Assembly: GCA_017506865.1 (NCBI GenBank)
Contig: JAFCMP010000099.1
Location: 186,001-250,000 of the forward strand
DNA: 64,000 bases
Direction: 5' to 3'
Origin: Tribonema minus
Taxonomy: Eukaryota > Sar > Xanthophyceae > Tribonematales > Tribonemataceae
In this document: positions 10,801-19,451 of the stretch, piece after piece
Numbering within the stretch: position 1 is the stretch's first letter
How the letters are laid out: the number at the start of each line of letters is the position of its first letter
Position numbers and translations under genes: made by a program
The notes under the pieces: model-generated
Databases searched by the model: none
What the model was told of the DNA's origin: nothing
What the model saw: only the letters and a program-made list of their open reading frames with translations

Positions 10801-13800
10801 GTGCTGATGAAAGCCCGTTTACAAGAGTTGTTCAGCTACGGACTACTGGACTCATGGAGAGGATTACCGTTATGACCTACAGACCACTGAACTCACTGAG
10901 AGATTGAGCGAACTGTGTATGCGTATGTCAGCTACCCCTGCGGGGCGCCAGGACGCATCGGGCCCAGTCGTCAAGTCAGTGCTTCGGCAGCGCTAAACGC
11001 GGGCTGCGGTTGAACCCTATCCTGATTTTTGGCAGTCAGGGCGTGTCTCCGCGGGACAGTGCGCCCTCAGAGAGGCGCAACATTGCAACACGCGCAACAC
11101 GCTGCAGGACATCCCCATAAATTTATCAAATTTATATATTTTAAAAGAGTAAGGAGTACAATTATGAAATCATCTTTGCTCTACCATATTAACCAATTTT
11201 TGGTGGAAGTACTGGTGGATGGCTTCGTGCAGCTGAAGTAGAAGAAAAATATGCTATAACTTGGACAAGTCCAAAAGAGCAAATTTTTGAAATGCCTACA
11301 GGTGGTGCCGCTGTAATGTTAATAGGTGAAAATTTATTATACTTAGCCTGAAAAAAGTACAATGCAAATATGTAGTTTGGCTTTGTCTTGCATCTCAAGT
11401 ACTCTGAAGTCAGTTTCTGGTTGATGTTTAAGTAGTGGAAAATAACCTGTAGTTGCGCTCAGAGAGCAAAATACCTCTTGTTATTCGTTTGGTGTTTGTA
11501 TAGAGCATCAGTTTTTGAAAGTCAGCAAAATTCTATATGAGTGTGCAATCAATAAACTTACACACTCATTGGAAGCACTCAATGGTTATGCTTCTGGAGT
11601 ATGAGCAACTGCTGATGTCGAGCGCTGTGACTGACGCTGCTCGTGCACCCCCACCTGCTCCTTGCAGCTTGTGTCAGCAATTACTGATGTTGAATGCTGC
11701 GACTGACGAAGCCCTCATTGCTGTTCGTGGCACCCCTGCCTGCCCCCTGCAGATTGTGTCAGCACTTACTGATGTTGAATGCTGCGACTGACGCCGCCCT
11801 CATTGCTATTCGCGGCACCCCCTGCCTGCCCCTTGCAGATTGTGTCAGCGGGTGTCAGCGACGTCATAGAGGAGACGCTACGGCATCAAGGTCAGCAACA
11901 CCACTGCAAACATCACTCAAGCAAGATGGAAGGGTGTCTTTAAATTCGTTGCATGTAGCTGCACGTGCTGCTGAGCAGTGCTGCCTGCATTGGCGCCGCT
12001 GGCGTGCTTGTGCTTCCTGTTGCTTTGAGCATGGATGTGCTAGCGTCATACTGGGTGGTACATGCATGCCCGCGACCTGCAGTGAAGTGTGGTGAATGTG
12101 ACATTTGAGATGATTCTGAAGCATCATACTCAATGTTATGGCAGCTGTAAGTCCAAATATAACCGGTTTTGTGTCAAATTCATCAGACCGCCCCTCATTG
12201 CTCTGGCATGCAATGCAGCAGTGCTCAGAGTTGGGGGATCACGTTCAGCCGCTGCATAGCGCAGTCATGCATTTGAAGGCTGGTGCCAACAGCACAACAG
12301 TTGATGGGCTCGGCCACTGTCACTGGGGTGGTTGATGCAGCATGCACTTGCGCAGAAGCACACGGTGCAGCAATGCGCTGTGCTCTCAGTGTGCCACTCG
12401 GCATCTGCACTGCACTTGAAGCGCACCACTTCATTCAGGCTGTACCCGCAATGTACTTTATAATTAATTTCGCTCAGGGCGCGAAAAAGCCCAGATGAAT
12501 GGCATCTAAGTTGAAGCTTGCTGTACGGAATCTACACGTCGTGTGACAGTCTGAAAGCGTCTCAACGACAACCCCGCAATGTACCACTGGCGATTCGCGC
12601 TGTACTCGCAATGTACTGTTTGCGACTGAGCACTGCCCCACGCTGATCTCCTGCGCACAGGCGTGCTGCTGCCCAACGTGCGCATCCACTCCAACAGCAT
12701 GGTGTACTGCGAGACGTCAGGCGGTCTCAAGGCGTTCTCCACTGCCGTCGTGCACAGCCGCAATAAGGTGACATCACCTGATGACAGGCTGCACATGGCG
12801 CTCTTGTGCACATTCTATGCACACATACAACACGTATAGACTAGTCGGATGTGTGTACTATGTGAAGTGTGTGATCAGGTGTACTTCGAGACATCAGGCG
12901 GGCTCAAGGCGTTTTCCACCGCCGTCGTGCACAGCCGCGACCAGGTGACAACGTTTGATGAGAGGCTGCTTTTGTGCACATGTTGTGCACATTTCATGCA
13001 CGCATACAAAACATTTACCAGTTTAGACCAGTCCAGTTGGCAGTGTATACTTTGCGAAGTGTATGAGCAGGTATGTACTGCGAGATGTCAGGTGGTCTCA
13101 AGGCGTTCTCCACTGCCGTCGTGCACAGCCGTAACAAGGTGACAACACTTGATGACAGGCTGCACGTGATGTGATCGAGCACGTGTTGTTGTATATAGAG
13201 AAGTACTTGCACTACTACTAGAGTATTCACATCATCGAGCACGTGCTTTTGTATATAGAGAAGTACTTTTGTATATAGAGAAGTGCTTAGACTACTCCTA
13301 GACTATGAATATTGGATTGTCTATACAATTGTATGGGTGCAATGCAAGAAGGTGGGCGGTCCCAGGGCGTTCTCAACTGCCTACGTGCACAGCCGCAGTA
13401 AGGCGGTTACGCGCAACAAGAGGCTGCGCTTAACGCAATCAGGCAGGTTTCGCTGGTATGAGACTTGCTAGTGTTTGTCGGTGTTGTCTGTGGATTCGGG
13501 GCGTTGTCCAATATAGCTGCCCATGCAACTTGCCAAACAACAGCTTATTCAATAGGCTTTAGGTAGGTGCTCTGTGTAACGCCTGCAGAAACCCCTAGAC
13601 TGCTGCACATGCTTGAAAGCATGCGCACACACTCTTTAAAGTGCCTGCGTTTGCAGAATTCTATGGCTGCGTGCTCCCCCTTCAATGCGCTTGTTGCTAA
13701 ATTGTCTTGTGCAACACCGGGTTGCCGGTGCAGGGACATAATTTTCTTTGAGCGGGGACGGCTTGCAGCCAAGACCCTGGCCCTACCCCATATTCGCATC

Positions 13801-16066
13801 TTGAGTGATTCGGGATCGCACACTCTTCTGATCAGTTCTTCAATGCCAGCGATGGTCTTTCCACCATCTACACTTCAAAGTACACTTCACCACTGCACCG
13901 ACAATTTCCTCTAGAATAACCCAGGCTATGCGTAGTTCGCAATGTCGGTTCACCACGCGCCTGACGCCTCGGCACGCTCTCTCTTGGGCGACCTCTGCGC
14001 AGCACGAGAGCCACCAGCGCGAGCGCGAATTCTTTGAGGGCATGCAGCGCGCCGGCAGGACGTGCGCGCTCATCTTGGGCGACAAGGTGAGAGTCTCGGT
14101 GTTTCTATAATATGCACACTTTGGAGTACATGGAAACGGTGGCGTTTCTATAATATGCTATACACGCGTACCTCGAAGTACATGGAAAGTAATCAAAAGA
14201 TCGCAGAGCTTCAAGACCAGGCGACAATGTGTGTTGGCCCCAAGTGCCTTGCACCAATAACCGTGGTCGCCGCTGCTGCAGTCATTGGCCACGAGTCAAA
14301 CAGTGCCATTGTATCCACAGCAGTCAAAAGACTTCTGTGTTCAAGCTTCCTGACGTCCAAGGCATTGCGCTTGTTATGCTCAATGCGCCACTTCTGTGAG
14401 TGACTGCTCGCTGATTGAAGGGTGGTTCTCAGCGGCAACGTGGGATTTCCCAGCTGTTTGGTGTTGGTAGATGTGATGGGCACCTTCAGCTGCGCCTATG
14501 GTGGGTTCTCACAGGTATACTTACAGTACAGCAATGATCAGTCCTCGTGCACAGAAAGGTAGACGAGCGAGGCAAGGCAACGACCTCAAACGACCGTTGG
14601 CAGATTGTCCATTGCTGCTCGATTGGAGTCGCAGTGCCAGCGCAGCGCATCCAGGCACTTGCCCCCCCCTTCCACATCATAGCAGCACAGCGTCAAGCGT
14701 CGCCGTTGCTGCAGGCTGGGCGGTATGCTTATCCTGATCACTGCTAAGCGTATGTGCATACGCACCGATAGTATGTGCGGCACCGGGTGGACCTGCCTTT
14801 TGGCTAGCACGCAAAGGTTCCAGTTCAGCTACAGCAGTGTGCAGAGGAGCCTGCTGCGCCTACAGCACATCCTTATGGTGAATGTGCCGAAGAAATGCGT
14901 GTGTACCCTTCACCCGTCACCTTACCCTTTCAAACCTCAGGTCAATGCAATTTTCCGCTCTTTGGTACGCGCTTTCACGCAGCCCTCAAGAAGTCTCCCT
15001 CACGCAAATCAATACTCCTATTATCAAAGTATATCATTGATGTATTCTCACGCATCGCCGCTGCCGCACGAAGCCGCAGATGCCCAGCCGCTCTCACGCA
15101 GCGCTCCTGAATTCCGCCTTACGCAAGCTGCTGCTTCCTTGAACTATGGCGTTCTGCATTTCTCGTGTCGCCACCGCTGCCGAAACGAAACTGCCGCCGT
15201 AGCCGCTCTCACGCAGCCCTCCAATAATCCCGCCTCACTTCAGCCGCTGCGTCCACGTACCTTAAAGCATTTCGATCTGCCTTTTCACGTGTCACCGCCG
15301 CTGCCAAACAGAAATCGCAGCCGTGCCGCAGCCGCACGATCAGAAGTCCGCCTCACGCAAACCAACACTCACACTTCAAGCATCACATTCCGCCTTCTCA
15401 CGCGTCGCCACCGCTGCCACGGCCGCTCTCACGCAGCCCTCCAGAATACTGCCTCACGCGAGCCGCTGCTTCCATGTACATCCATGTACCTGGCAACATG
15501 TACCTTGCAACATGACGTTTCTGCTTTCTCACCGTCGCCGCCGCTGCTAAACCAAAACCACCGCTGCCGCCGCAGCCGCACCATCAGAAGCCCACCTCAC
15601 GCAAATCAACGCCTACACTTCAAGCATCATGTTCCGCTTTTTCACGTGTCGCCGCCGCCAAAACAAAACTGCCGCCGCGGCCGCTCTCACGCAGCCCTTC
15701 AGAATCCCGCCTCATGTAAGCTCATAAATATGTACCTTCAAGTGTAATAATCTTTTTTTCTCGTGTCGCCACCGCTGCCAAACCGCCGCCGCGCCGCAGC
15801 CGCACGACGCCAGGGTCGCGGACGGCGCGCCGCTCGCCGCGACGCTCGCCGTGAGCTTCTACGACGCCGCAGAGTGCGCGCTCAACGCGCTCGCGCTCGC
15901 CGACTACACGGCCGCGTTCGATGCGTGCTGCACGGGCGAGTCCATGGGCATTGTCGCGGACCTCGTGCGCGATCTGACGGGCGGGGTCCCGCCAGCGGCG
16001 GTGGCGGCGACGGCGGCGGTGCAGGCTGATGGTTCTGGTGGTGCCGGCGGTGCCGTGGCGTTGTGA
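7863..16066 (+). CDS. NT5C3: cytosolic 5'-nucleotidase III (UMPH-1/NT5C3) homologue, HAD superfamily
   Basis: Seven exons join in phase: 7863-8281, 9132-9294, 10278-10370, 11839-11890, 12661-12767, 14003-14086 and 15800-16066, giving 394 aa. HAD motif I is [12 protein letters not shown] in exon 1 (nucleophile Asp). [18 protein letters not shown] in exon 2 matches the family's EEWW...H.LL helix. [17 protein letters not shown] across exons 3-4 is motif II with its Ser. [11 protein letters not shown] and [14 protein letters not shown] in exon 5 and [14 protein letters not shown] across exons 6-7 (motif III/IV acidic residues) complete the fold. The end, [13 protein letters not shown], aligns with the plant and animal C-terminus. 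The family removes phosphate from pyrimidine monophosphates such as UMP and CMP. The first ~45 residues are rich in Ser, Arg and Ala and hydroxyl-poor in acids, perhaps an organelle-targeting leader; an alternative start is the Met at MATATETV. All donors are GT. The introns hold echo arrays and a plastid DNA scrap. Confidence 0.88.
8383..9085 (+). repeat. acceptor-side echo array of nucleotidase exon 2
   Basis: Four or five copies precede the real exon at 9132. The last two, near 8781 and 8953, are almost perfect 172-bp units holding the acceptor, the first ~100 bp of the exon (ATCGAAGCTGCTGACGGAC, ATGTACCTCACCGGCGTGCT) and an A/T-rich intron tail. Earlier copies near 8400-8530 and 8594-8670 are more diverged. 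Every copy loses the exon at the same point (GCTGGCRCAC), so none has a donor; the continuous frame across them is not a real gene. Confidence 0.9.
9395..9995 (+). repeat. donor-side echo array of nucleotidase exon 2
   Basis: Five degenerate ~125-bp units follow exon 2, near 9400, 9530, 9655, 9770 and 9930. Each keeps text from GTGYACGCGCTG through CATCCGATGACGCGCAA to the donor area. Divergence rises away from the exon. Confidence 0.85.
10135..10260 (+). repeat. acceptor-side echo of nucleotidase exon 3
   Basis: One copy of the acceptor and first ~70 bp of exon 10278-10370 lies at 10140-10215 (GAGAACGTTGAGAGCGG, CTGCGGCTGCGGCCAGG). It is preceded by the same CCTCTCATACCTRCC intron text as the real exon. 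Its frame begins with a stop-prone GTAAGA. Confidence 0.85.
11110..11375 (+). pseudogene. psaD: nuclear plastid DNA fragment containing decayed psaD
   Basis: An A/T-rich island sits in the third intron of the nucleotidase gene. After the T-run at about 11200 its frame reads [20 protein letters not shown] then [19 protein letters not shown] and GENLLYLA, the conserved N-terminal half of photosystem I subunit II. One extra T shifts the frame before GGSTGG, and a C-to-T change plus an indel break it after LLYLA. Upstream A/T-rich DNA with a plausible plastid leader (AAGGAGTACAATTATG) is included. Composition is starkly unlike the flanks. psaD is plastid-encoded in red algae and red-derived plastids and nuclear in green plants, so this is a NUPT and a lineage marker. 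Confidence 0.85.
11640..11838 (+). repeat. acceptor-side echoes of nucleotidase exon 4
   Basis: Two ~85-bp copies (near 11655 and 11740) repeat CCCCTTGCAGATTGTGTCAGC, i.e. acceptor plus first 12 bp of exon 4, followed by intron-like text. A cryptic acceptor is present in each. Confidence 0.85.
12868..13405 (+). repeat. donor-side echoes of nucleotidase exon 5
   Basis: Three copies (near 12880, 13070 and 13350) repeat the last ~65 bp of exon 12661-12767 with its donor (GGCGGKCTCAAGGCGTT, GTCGTGCACAGCCG, GTGACA). Spacing is ~190-280 bp. The first two preserve the frame and a GT donor, but with no usual acceptor. Confidence 0.85.
14880..15799 (+). repeat. degenerate tandem array before nucleotidase exon 7
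   Basis: About eight to ten units of roughly 75-110 bp share CGYCGCCRCCGCTGCC, GCCGCAGCCGCTCTCACG and CAGCCCTCMAGAATCCCGCCTCACGCAA. They duplicate the intron's acceptor context (GCCGCAG) just before the real exon at 15800. A 340-codon frame runs through the array but is an artefact of the repeat length. Confidence 0.75.
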
Positions 16067-16074
16067 TATCACTG

Positions 16075-16335
16075 ATCATATCAGGTAGTTGCGCTCGTAG
16101 TGCATCGTCACGGACCTCGTGCGCCATCTGACGGGCAGGGGGGCGCCCACGGCGGCGACGGCAGCGGTGCGGCTGATGGTTCCGCTGCCGCTGGCGCTGC
16201 CGCGGCATTGTGATAGGGCGCAGCGCTCAGACTGCGGCAGCGCTGCAGGGGCAGTGCTTGGTGTTGGCGGCGCCGCCGCCGCCGCCGGCGCTGCCGCGGC
16301 GTTGTGATAGGACGCAGCGTGAGAGTGCGGTGCGC
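16075..16335 (+). repeat. post-stop echoes of the nucleotidase last exon
   Basis: Two or three copies of the end of exon 7 follow the stop at 16066. GGACCTCGTGCGCCATCTGACGG, shortened here to GGACCTCGTGCGC, and GGTGCGGCTGATGGTTC recur near 16110-16185, and GGCGCTGCCGCGGCRTTGTGATAGG recurs (as GCCGCGGCATTGTGATAG and a variant) near 16198-16215 and 16291-16310. Each reproduces the TGA stop context, so the 3' exon end was copied like internal junctions. Confidence 0.75.
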
Positions 16336-16339
16336 AGCG

Positions 16340-17495
16340 CTCCACGGGCGGTGTTTAGAGCATGTAGCAGTGTTGCTGCTGTCTGGGGTTGTCAGCGCGA
16401 TGGTCCAGGGTGCGCCTGCGATGGCGCACTGTGCGCAGCGCGCTGCACAGAGCGGTATGGAGGAAGGGGTCCTCTCGTCTTTGCACAGGGGGTACTTTTG
16501 GAGCGCAACGGGGTTGCACGCGATCTGATGAGTTGGCCAGAGAAGGCGGCTCGGCCTGGCCAGAGCCCAGCTGCAGGAGCGCAGTTGGCTGCCGCAGTTG
16601 CAGCAGGTGATTTCAGCGTAGCGGCATAGTTATCCAAAGGATTGGTTTTGCGTGCCCATCATTGGACGGTGCAGTTCATCACAGTGCGTTTCGCGTGAGC
16701 CACTTACAGCGCCGGTGGTCAATGGCTTGCAGTAGCAGGGTGTATGCGGCAGCAGCGACGGCAGACATGTACATATGAGGGTGCACGTCAGCGATGTCAG
16801 CGGCAGTAGCTGTGCACCATCGCTTTGGACACGTTGTCACATGAACAAAAGGCGTGGGCATTGAAGTCATATGCGGAGTCACTTGTGGCCGTGCTCGTTT
16901 GCAGCGTGCAACTTGATTACAGCTCTTTGCTTCAATTGCGTTCGGCCACCCTGAACCTCTGCGCGTTGGTCCAGGGAAGCATTGATAACTCTTTGAGCAA
17001 CCGCGCTGGCACGATCTGCAGCAAGTCGCTGCTCATGTTGCTGTGGTGTCTCTCGCGCACGAGCATCAGACCAAGGGGTCTAGACGACCTTGATCAGAGA
17101 CTGCCTCGCACGGTGCGCAGCGAGACGTTGCTCTCGTTGCTCTGAGGTCTCTCGCACAGCCCGCCTAGCACGATCAACAGCAGACCGTTGCTCACGTTGT
17201 GCTGGTGTCTTTCGCACAGACCGCCTAGTAGGTCAACAACAAAGCCATGCTCGCTGCTTTATCGCGGTGTCCACTAGCCACTCTTCGCTTGCGACCTTGC
17301 GGCTCTGCTGCGACGGCCGATGAAGTGCTACTGCTGCTAGCTGCGGCTGCTGTTACTGCTGCCGCCACTGTCGCCGAGCGCCTGCTCGCTGAGCTTTTCC
17401 GAGGGTTTGGGTTCAAGGTTTTCCGGTTTCGAAGTTGTATATTATGTCCTGGACCGCATGGGTTGAGCGCACGATAAATCGGGCAATAACTAAAT
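16340..17495. other. intergenic, no gene seen
   Basis: Between the last nucleotidase echo and the stop of the membrane-protein gene. A two- to three-fold repeat near 17085-17240 (CTCGCACRG, AGACCGYTGCTC) is visible. Short frames lack motifs. Confidence 0.4.
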
Positions 17496-18194
17496 CTACG
17501 GAGGGGCCGGCGGTTCGGCGCTGGCCGGCGAGGGCCGCGGCACTTGCAACAGTGCAATGCGGCGGTAAGCGCTGAGGTCGCCATCAGGGGCAGTGACTGC
17601 GTTCCAGTTGTCGATCACGACGCGTGTGAGCGCGCGCTGTAGCGCGAGGGAGGTGCGGCGGCGCCAGAAGGCAACGCGTTGCGCGAGATTGTAGCTGCCC
17701 TGCGAGCTCTGCTCGGCGAGTGCGTGTAGCAGCGCTTGGGTGTCGCGTGACATAGCGCCGAAGTGGTCAAAGGCTGCGGAAAATAGGGTGTGTGTAGTGG
17801 GGTCCAGGGCCCTTGAGACTACGTATGTGTCTATCTTTTCCTGCGAAGCCGATTCAAGCACGCGCTGCACATCGCGCACGCCCCCCTGAAGCTCAACATT
17901 TGGAGTCACTGACACGTTGAACTTTTGTTCACCTCCATGCAAAGTAGAAGGCGCGTGCGCGACCGTGACGCCGATAATAAAAGCCCCAGAAAAGGATAGC
18001 AGAATAGCCCCCGTCCCGATCGTAAGAATTATGGTGGTGATGGCGGCGACAAAGAAGACGGCTCGTCTCCTGGCTCTATATGCTTCTTGCGACGCCAAAG
18101 CGGAGGCAAGCCAACAGCAACCCGGTAAGATATGCGATGCTTGGTTCTTCCGCTCGCTCTCGTCGGAAAAAAAGTCATCTGCTAGGTACAGCAA
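17496..18194 (-). CDS. single-pass membrane protein of unknown function, 5' end unresolved
   Basis: A continuous minus-strand reading frame of about 232 codons ends with a stop at 17496. Its N-terminal ~45 residues are hydrophilic. A strongly hydrophobic stretch follows at about residues 47-85 (AVFFVAAITTIILTIGTGAI and onward), preceded by the basic ARRRAV, which suggests type II or simple anchor topology with the remaining ~145 residues on the other side. That part is Gln/Ala-rich and contains RVLESASQEKIDTYVV and SLALQRALTRVVIDNWNA, perhaps helical. The C-terminus is Pro/Ala-rich. I recognise no family. No ATG opens the frame: an in-frame stop sits just upstream of a TTG near 18194, so the true start probably lies in an upstream exon, with a possible acceptor near 18184. 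The gene faces the F-box gene. Confidence 0.6.
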   Translation of the reverse strand: MLYLADDFFSDESERKNQASHILPGCCWLASALASQEAYRARRRAVFFVAAITTIILTIGTGAILLSFSGAFIIGVTVAHAPSTLHGGEQKFNVSVTPNVELQGGVRDVQRVLESASQEKIDTYVVSRALDPTTHTLFSAAFDHFGAMSRDTQALLHALAEQSSQGSYNLAQRVAFWRRRTSLALQRALTRVVIDNWNAVTAPDGDLSAYRRIALLQVPRPSPASAEPPAPP

Positions 18195-18338
18195 AATTTG
18201 CCGAGCAAATTAATGACATCGCGCATGTTGGACCTCCGAACGCGTGTGTTTTTGTAGCTTGTGGCCTGCATCTCTTGCTGGTCTTTTGAGGTGCCTGCGA
18301 CTGACTCTCAACGCCTCCACACTTGCTGACGATTTCAG
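18195..18338. promoter_or_regulatory. short gap between divergent membrane-protein and F-box genes
   Basis: About 140 bp lie between the two divergently read frames. It must contain the 5' ends of both genes, so short first exons may hide here; an ATG at 18213 on the plus strand opens only 14 codons. I cannot place start sites. Its 3' end is the acceptor for the F-box exon, with a plausible branch point, CTGAC, at 18326-18330. Confidence 0.3.
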
Positions 18339-19064
18339 ACGTGTGGAGGAAAATCTTCGACTTCCTGCCACGCGGGCACTACCTCCAGCTTGCATCCGTG
18401 AGCACTGCGTGGCGTGCGCTATATGTCAGGAGCCTGCAGCCGAGGGGGCCGGCACGTTGTAAGCAACACACTGATGCGCTAGCCATGGTCTTGTCGATGC
18501 CTCTAATTCAGTGGGCAGTGGCAAACGGGTGCACCATGACCACGAGTGTACTGAGCAGCGCCGCCGTGTGTGGCACTCTTGAAGTGGTGCAGTTTGTGTA
18601 TGCGAAGGTGCTGCACGGGCACACCCACTACTTTCGGGATGTGCCAGTATGCCAGGCCGCTGCTGCACGTGGGGATCTGGACATGTTGCAGTGGGCACGT
18701 GCCCGGAGGTTTGACTGGGGCGCATCCACAAGCGAGGCAGCGGCGTTCGGGGGGCACCTGGAGGTGCTGCAGTGGGCACATGCCAGCGGATGCCCCCTAG
18801 ACGTCAGCACCTGCACTGCAGCAGCCTGCGGAGGGCACCTGGAGGTGCTGAGGTGGGCACACGACGCCGGATGTGAGTGGAATGAGCACACATGCAATGC
18901 CGCCGCAGCAGGCGGCCATCTGCTCGTCCTCCAGTATGCTCGAAGCCACGGCTGTCCGTGGAGCACTCATACGCCATCCGGCGCGGCCTATCACGGTCAT
19001 CTCCAGCTTCTACAATGGGCGCACGCAAACGGGTGCCCCTTCGACGCATTCGCGTACTCGGCGG
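18339..19064 (+). pseudogene. F-box/ankyrin-repeat protein gene, part 5' of the Copia insertion
   Basis: An exon opens after the acceptor TGACGATTTCAG (18338) with an F-box-like segment, DVWRKIFDFLP...LASVSTAWRALYV. The Leu-Pro start of the F-box and the initiator Met must come from an unplaced upstream exon. From about 18500 the frame encodes ankyrin-type repeats of about 27 residues with the algal consensus GGHLEVLQWAHASGCP: six or more units. F-box proteins normally recruit substrates to SCF ubiquitin ligases; the ankyrin units would be the substrate arm (inference). The frame is cut at 19064 by a Copia element and then reads 14 residues into its LTR to a stop at 19106-19108. Removing the element and one copy of the duplicated GGCGG restores one open frame with the 3' part at 23801-24216, so the host gene was intact just before insertion. 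Confidence 0.78.
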
Positions 19065-19344
19065 TTGCAAGATTGACATCGCGCAAATCACCGTGCAGAG
19101 GAACCTGAGCTTGAGCCATCACAGCAACAAGTCACACACACGTGCTAGTGTGTAGGAAAGGAAGGAAGTGATATTACAAAGCACAGCAAGCCTGGGCATT
19201 CCAGCTCAGGATTGCTGAGTCATGCATGCAAAAGATCTCGAACTGATCTCGAATTGATCTCGAACAGATCTCGAACAAACTGCAACGTCAAGTGCATAAC
19301 TTCAAGCGCAACCTGACTACTACAAAACAGTGCTCATTTCAACA
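19065..19344 (-). repeat. Copia 3' LTR (element sense)
   Basis: 280 bp, identical to 23516-23795. It contains four tandem copies of an 11-bp unit, GATCTCGAAYW, at about 19234-19277, which in element sense lies upstream of the gag start and could be an enhancer-like or promoter array. Confidence 0.95.
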
Positions 19345-19353
19345 CCCTCCCCC
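19345..19353 (-). other. Copia polypurine tract
   Basis: In element sense GGGGGAGGG directly abuts the 3' LTR, the expected position for plus-strand priming. A second purine run, CTCTGGGGGAG, lies 15 bp further in. Confidence 0.8.
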
Positions 19354-19451
19354 AGTCAAGACTCCCCCAGAGCTTGACTGTCAAAACTGAAATGACAACT
19401 GTGACAGAGCCTGGTGCCTTACTCTGCGCTGCCACTAAACAACAACTGCAA

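Noticed and set aside
11029..11241. Possible functional gene in the A/T-rich island
   Set aside because: The only recognisable protein there is psaD in a broken frame; no promoter or full-length product remains.
14725..15747. 340-codon plus-strand frame
   Set aside because: It runs through the degenerate tandem array before nucleotidase exon 7; composition and lack of motifs mark it as a repeat artefact.
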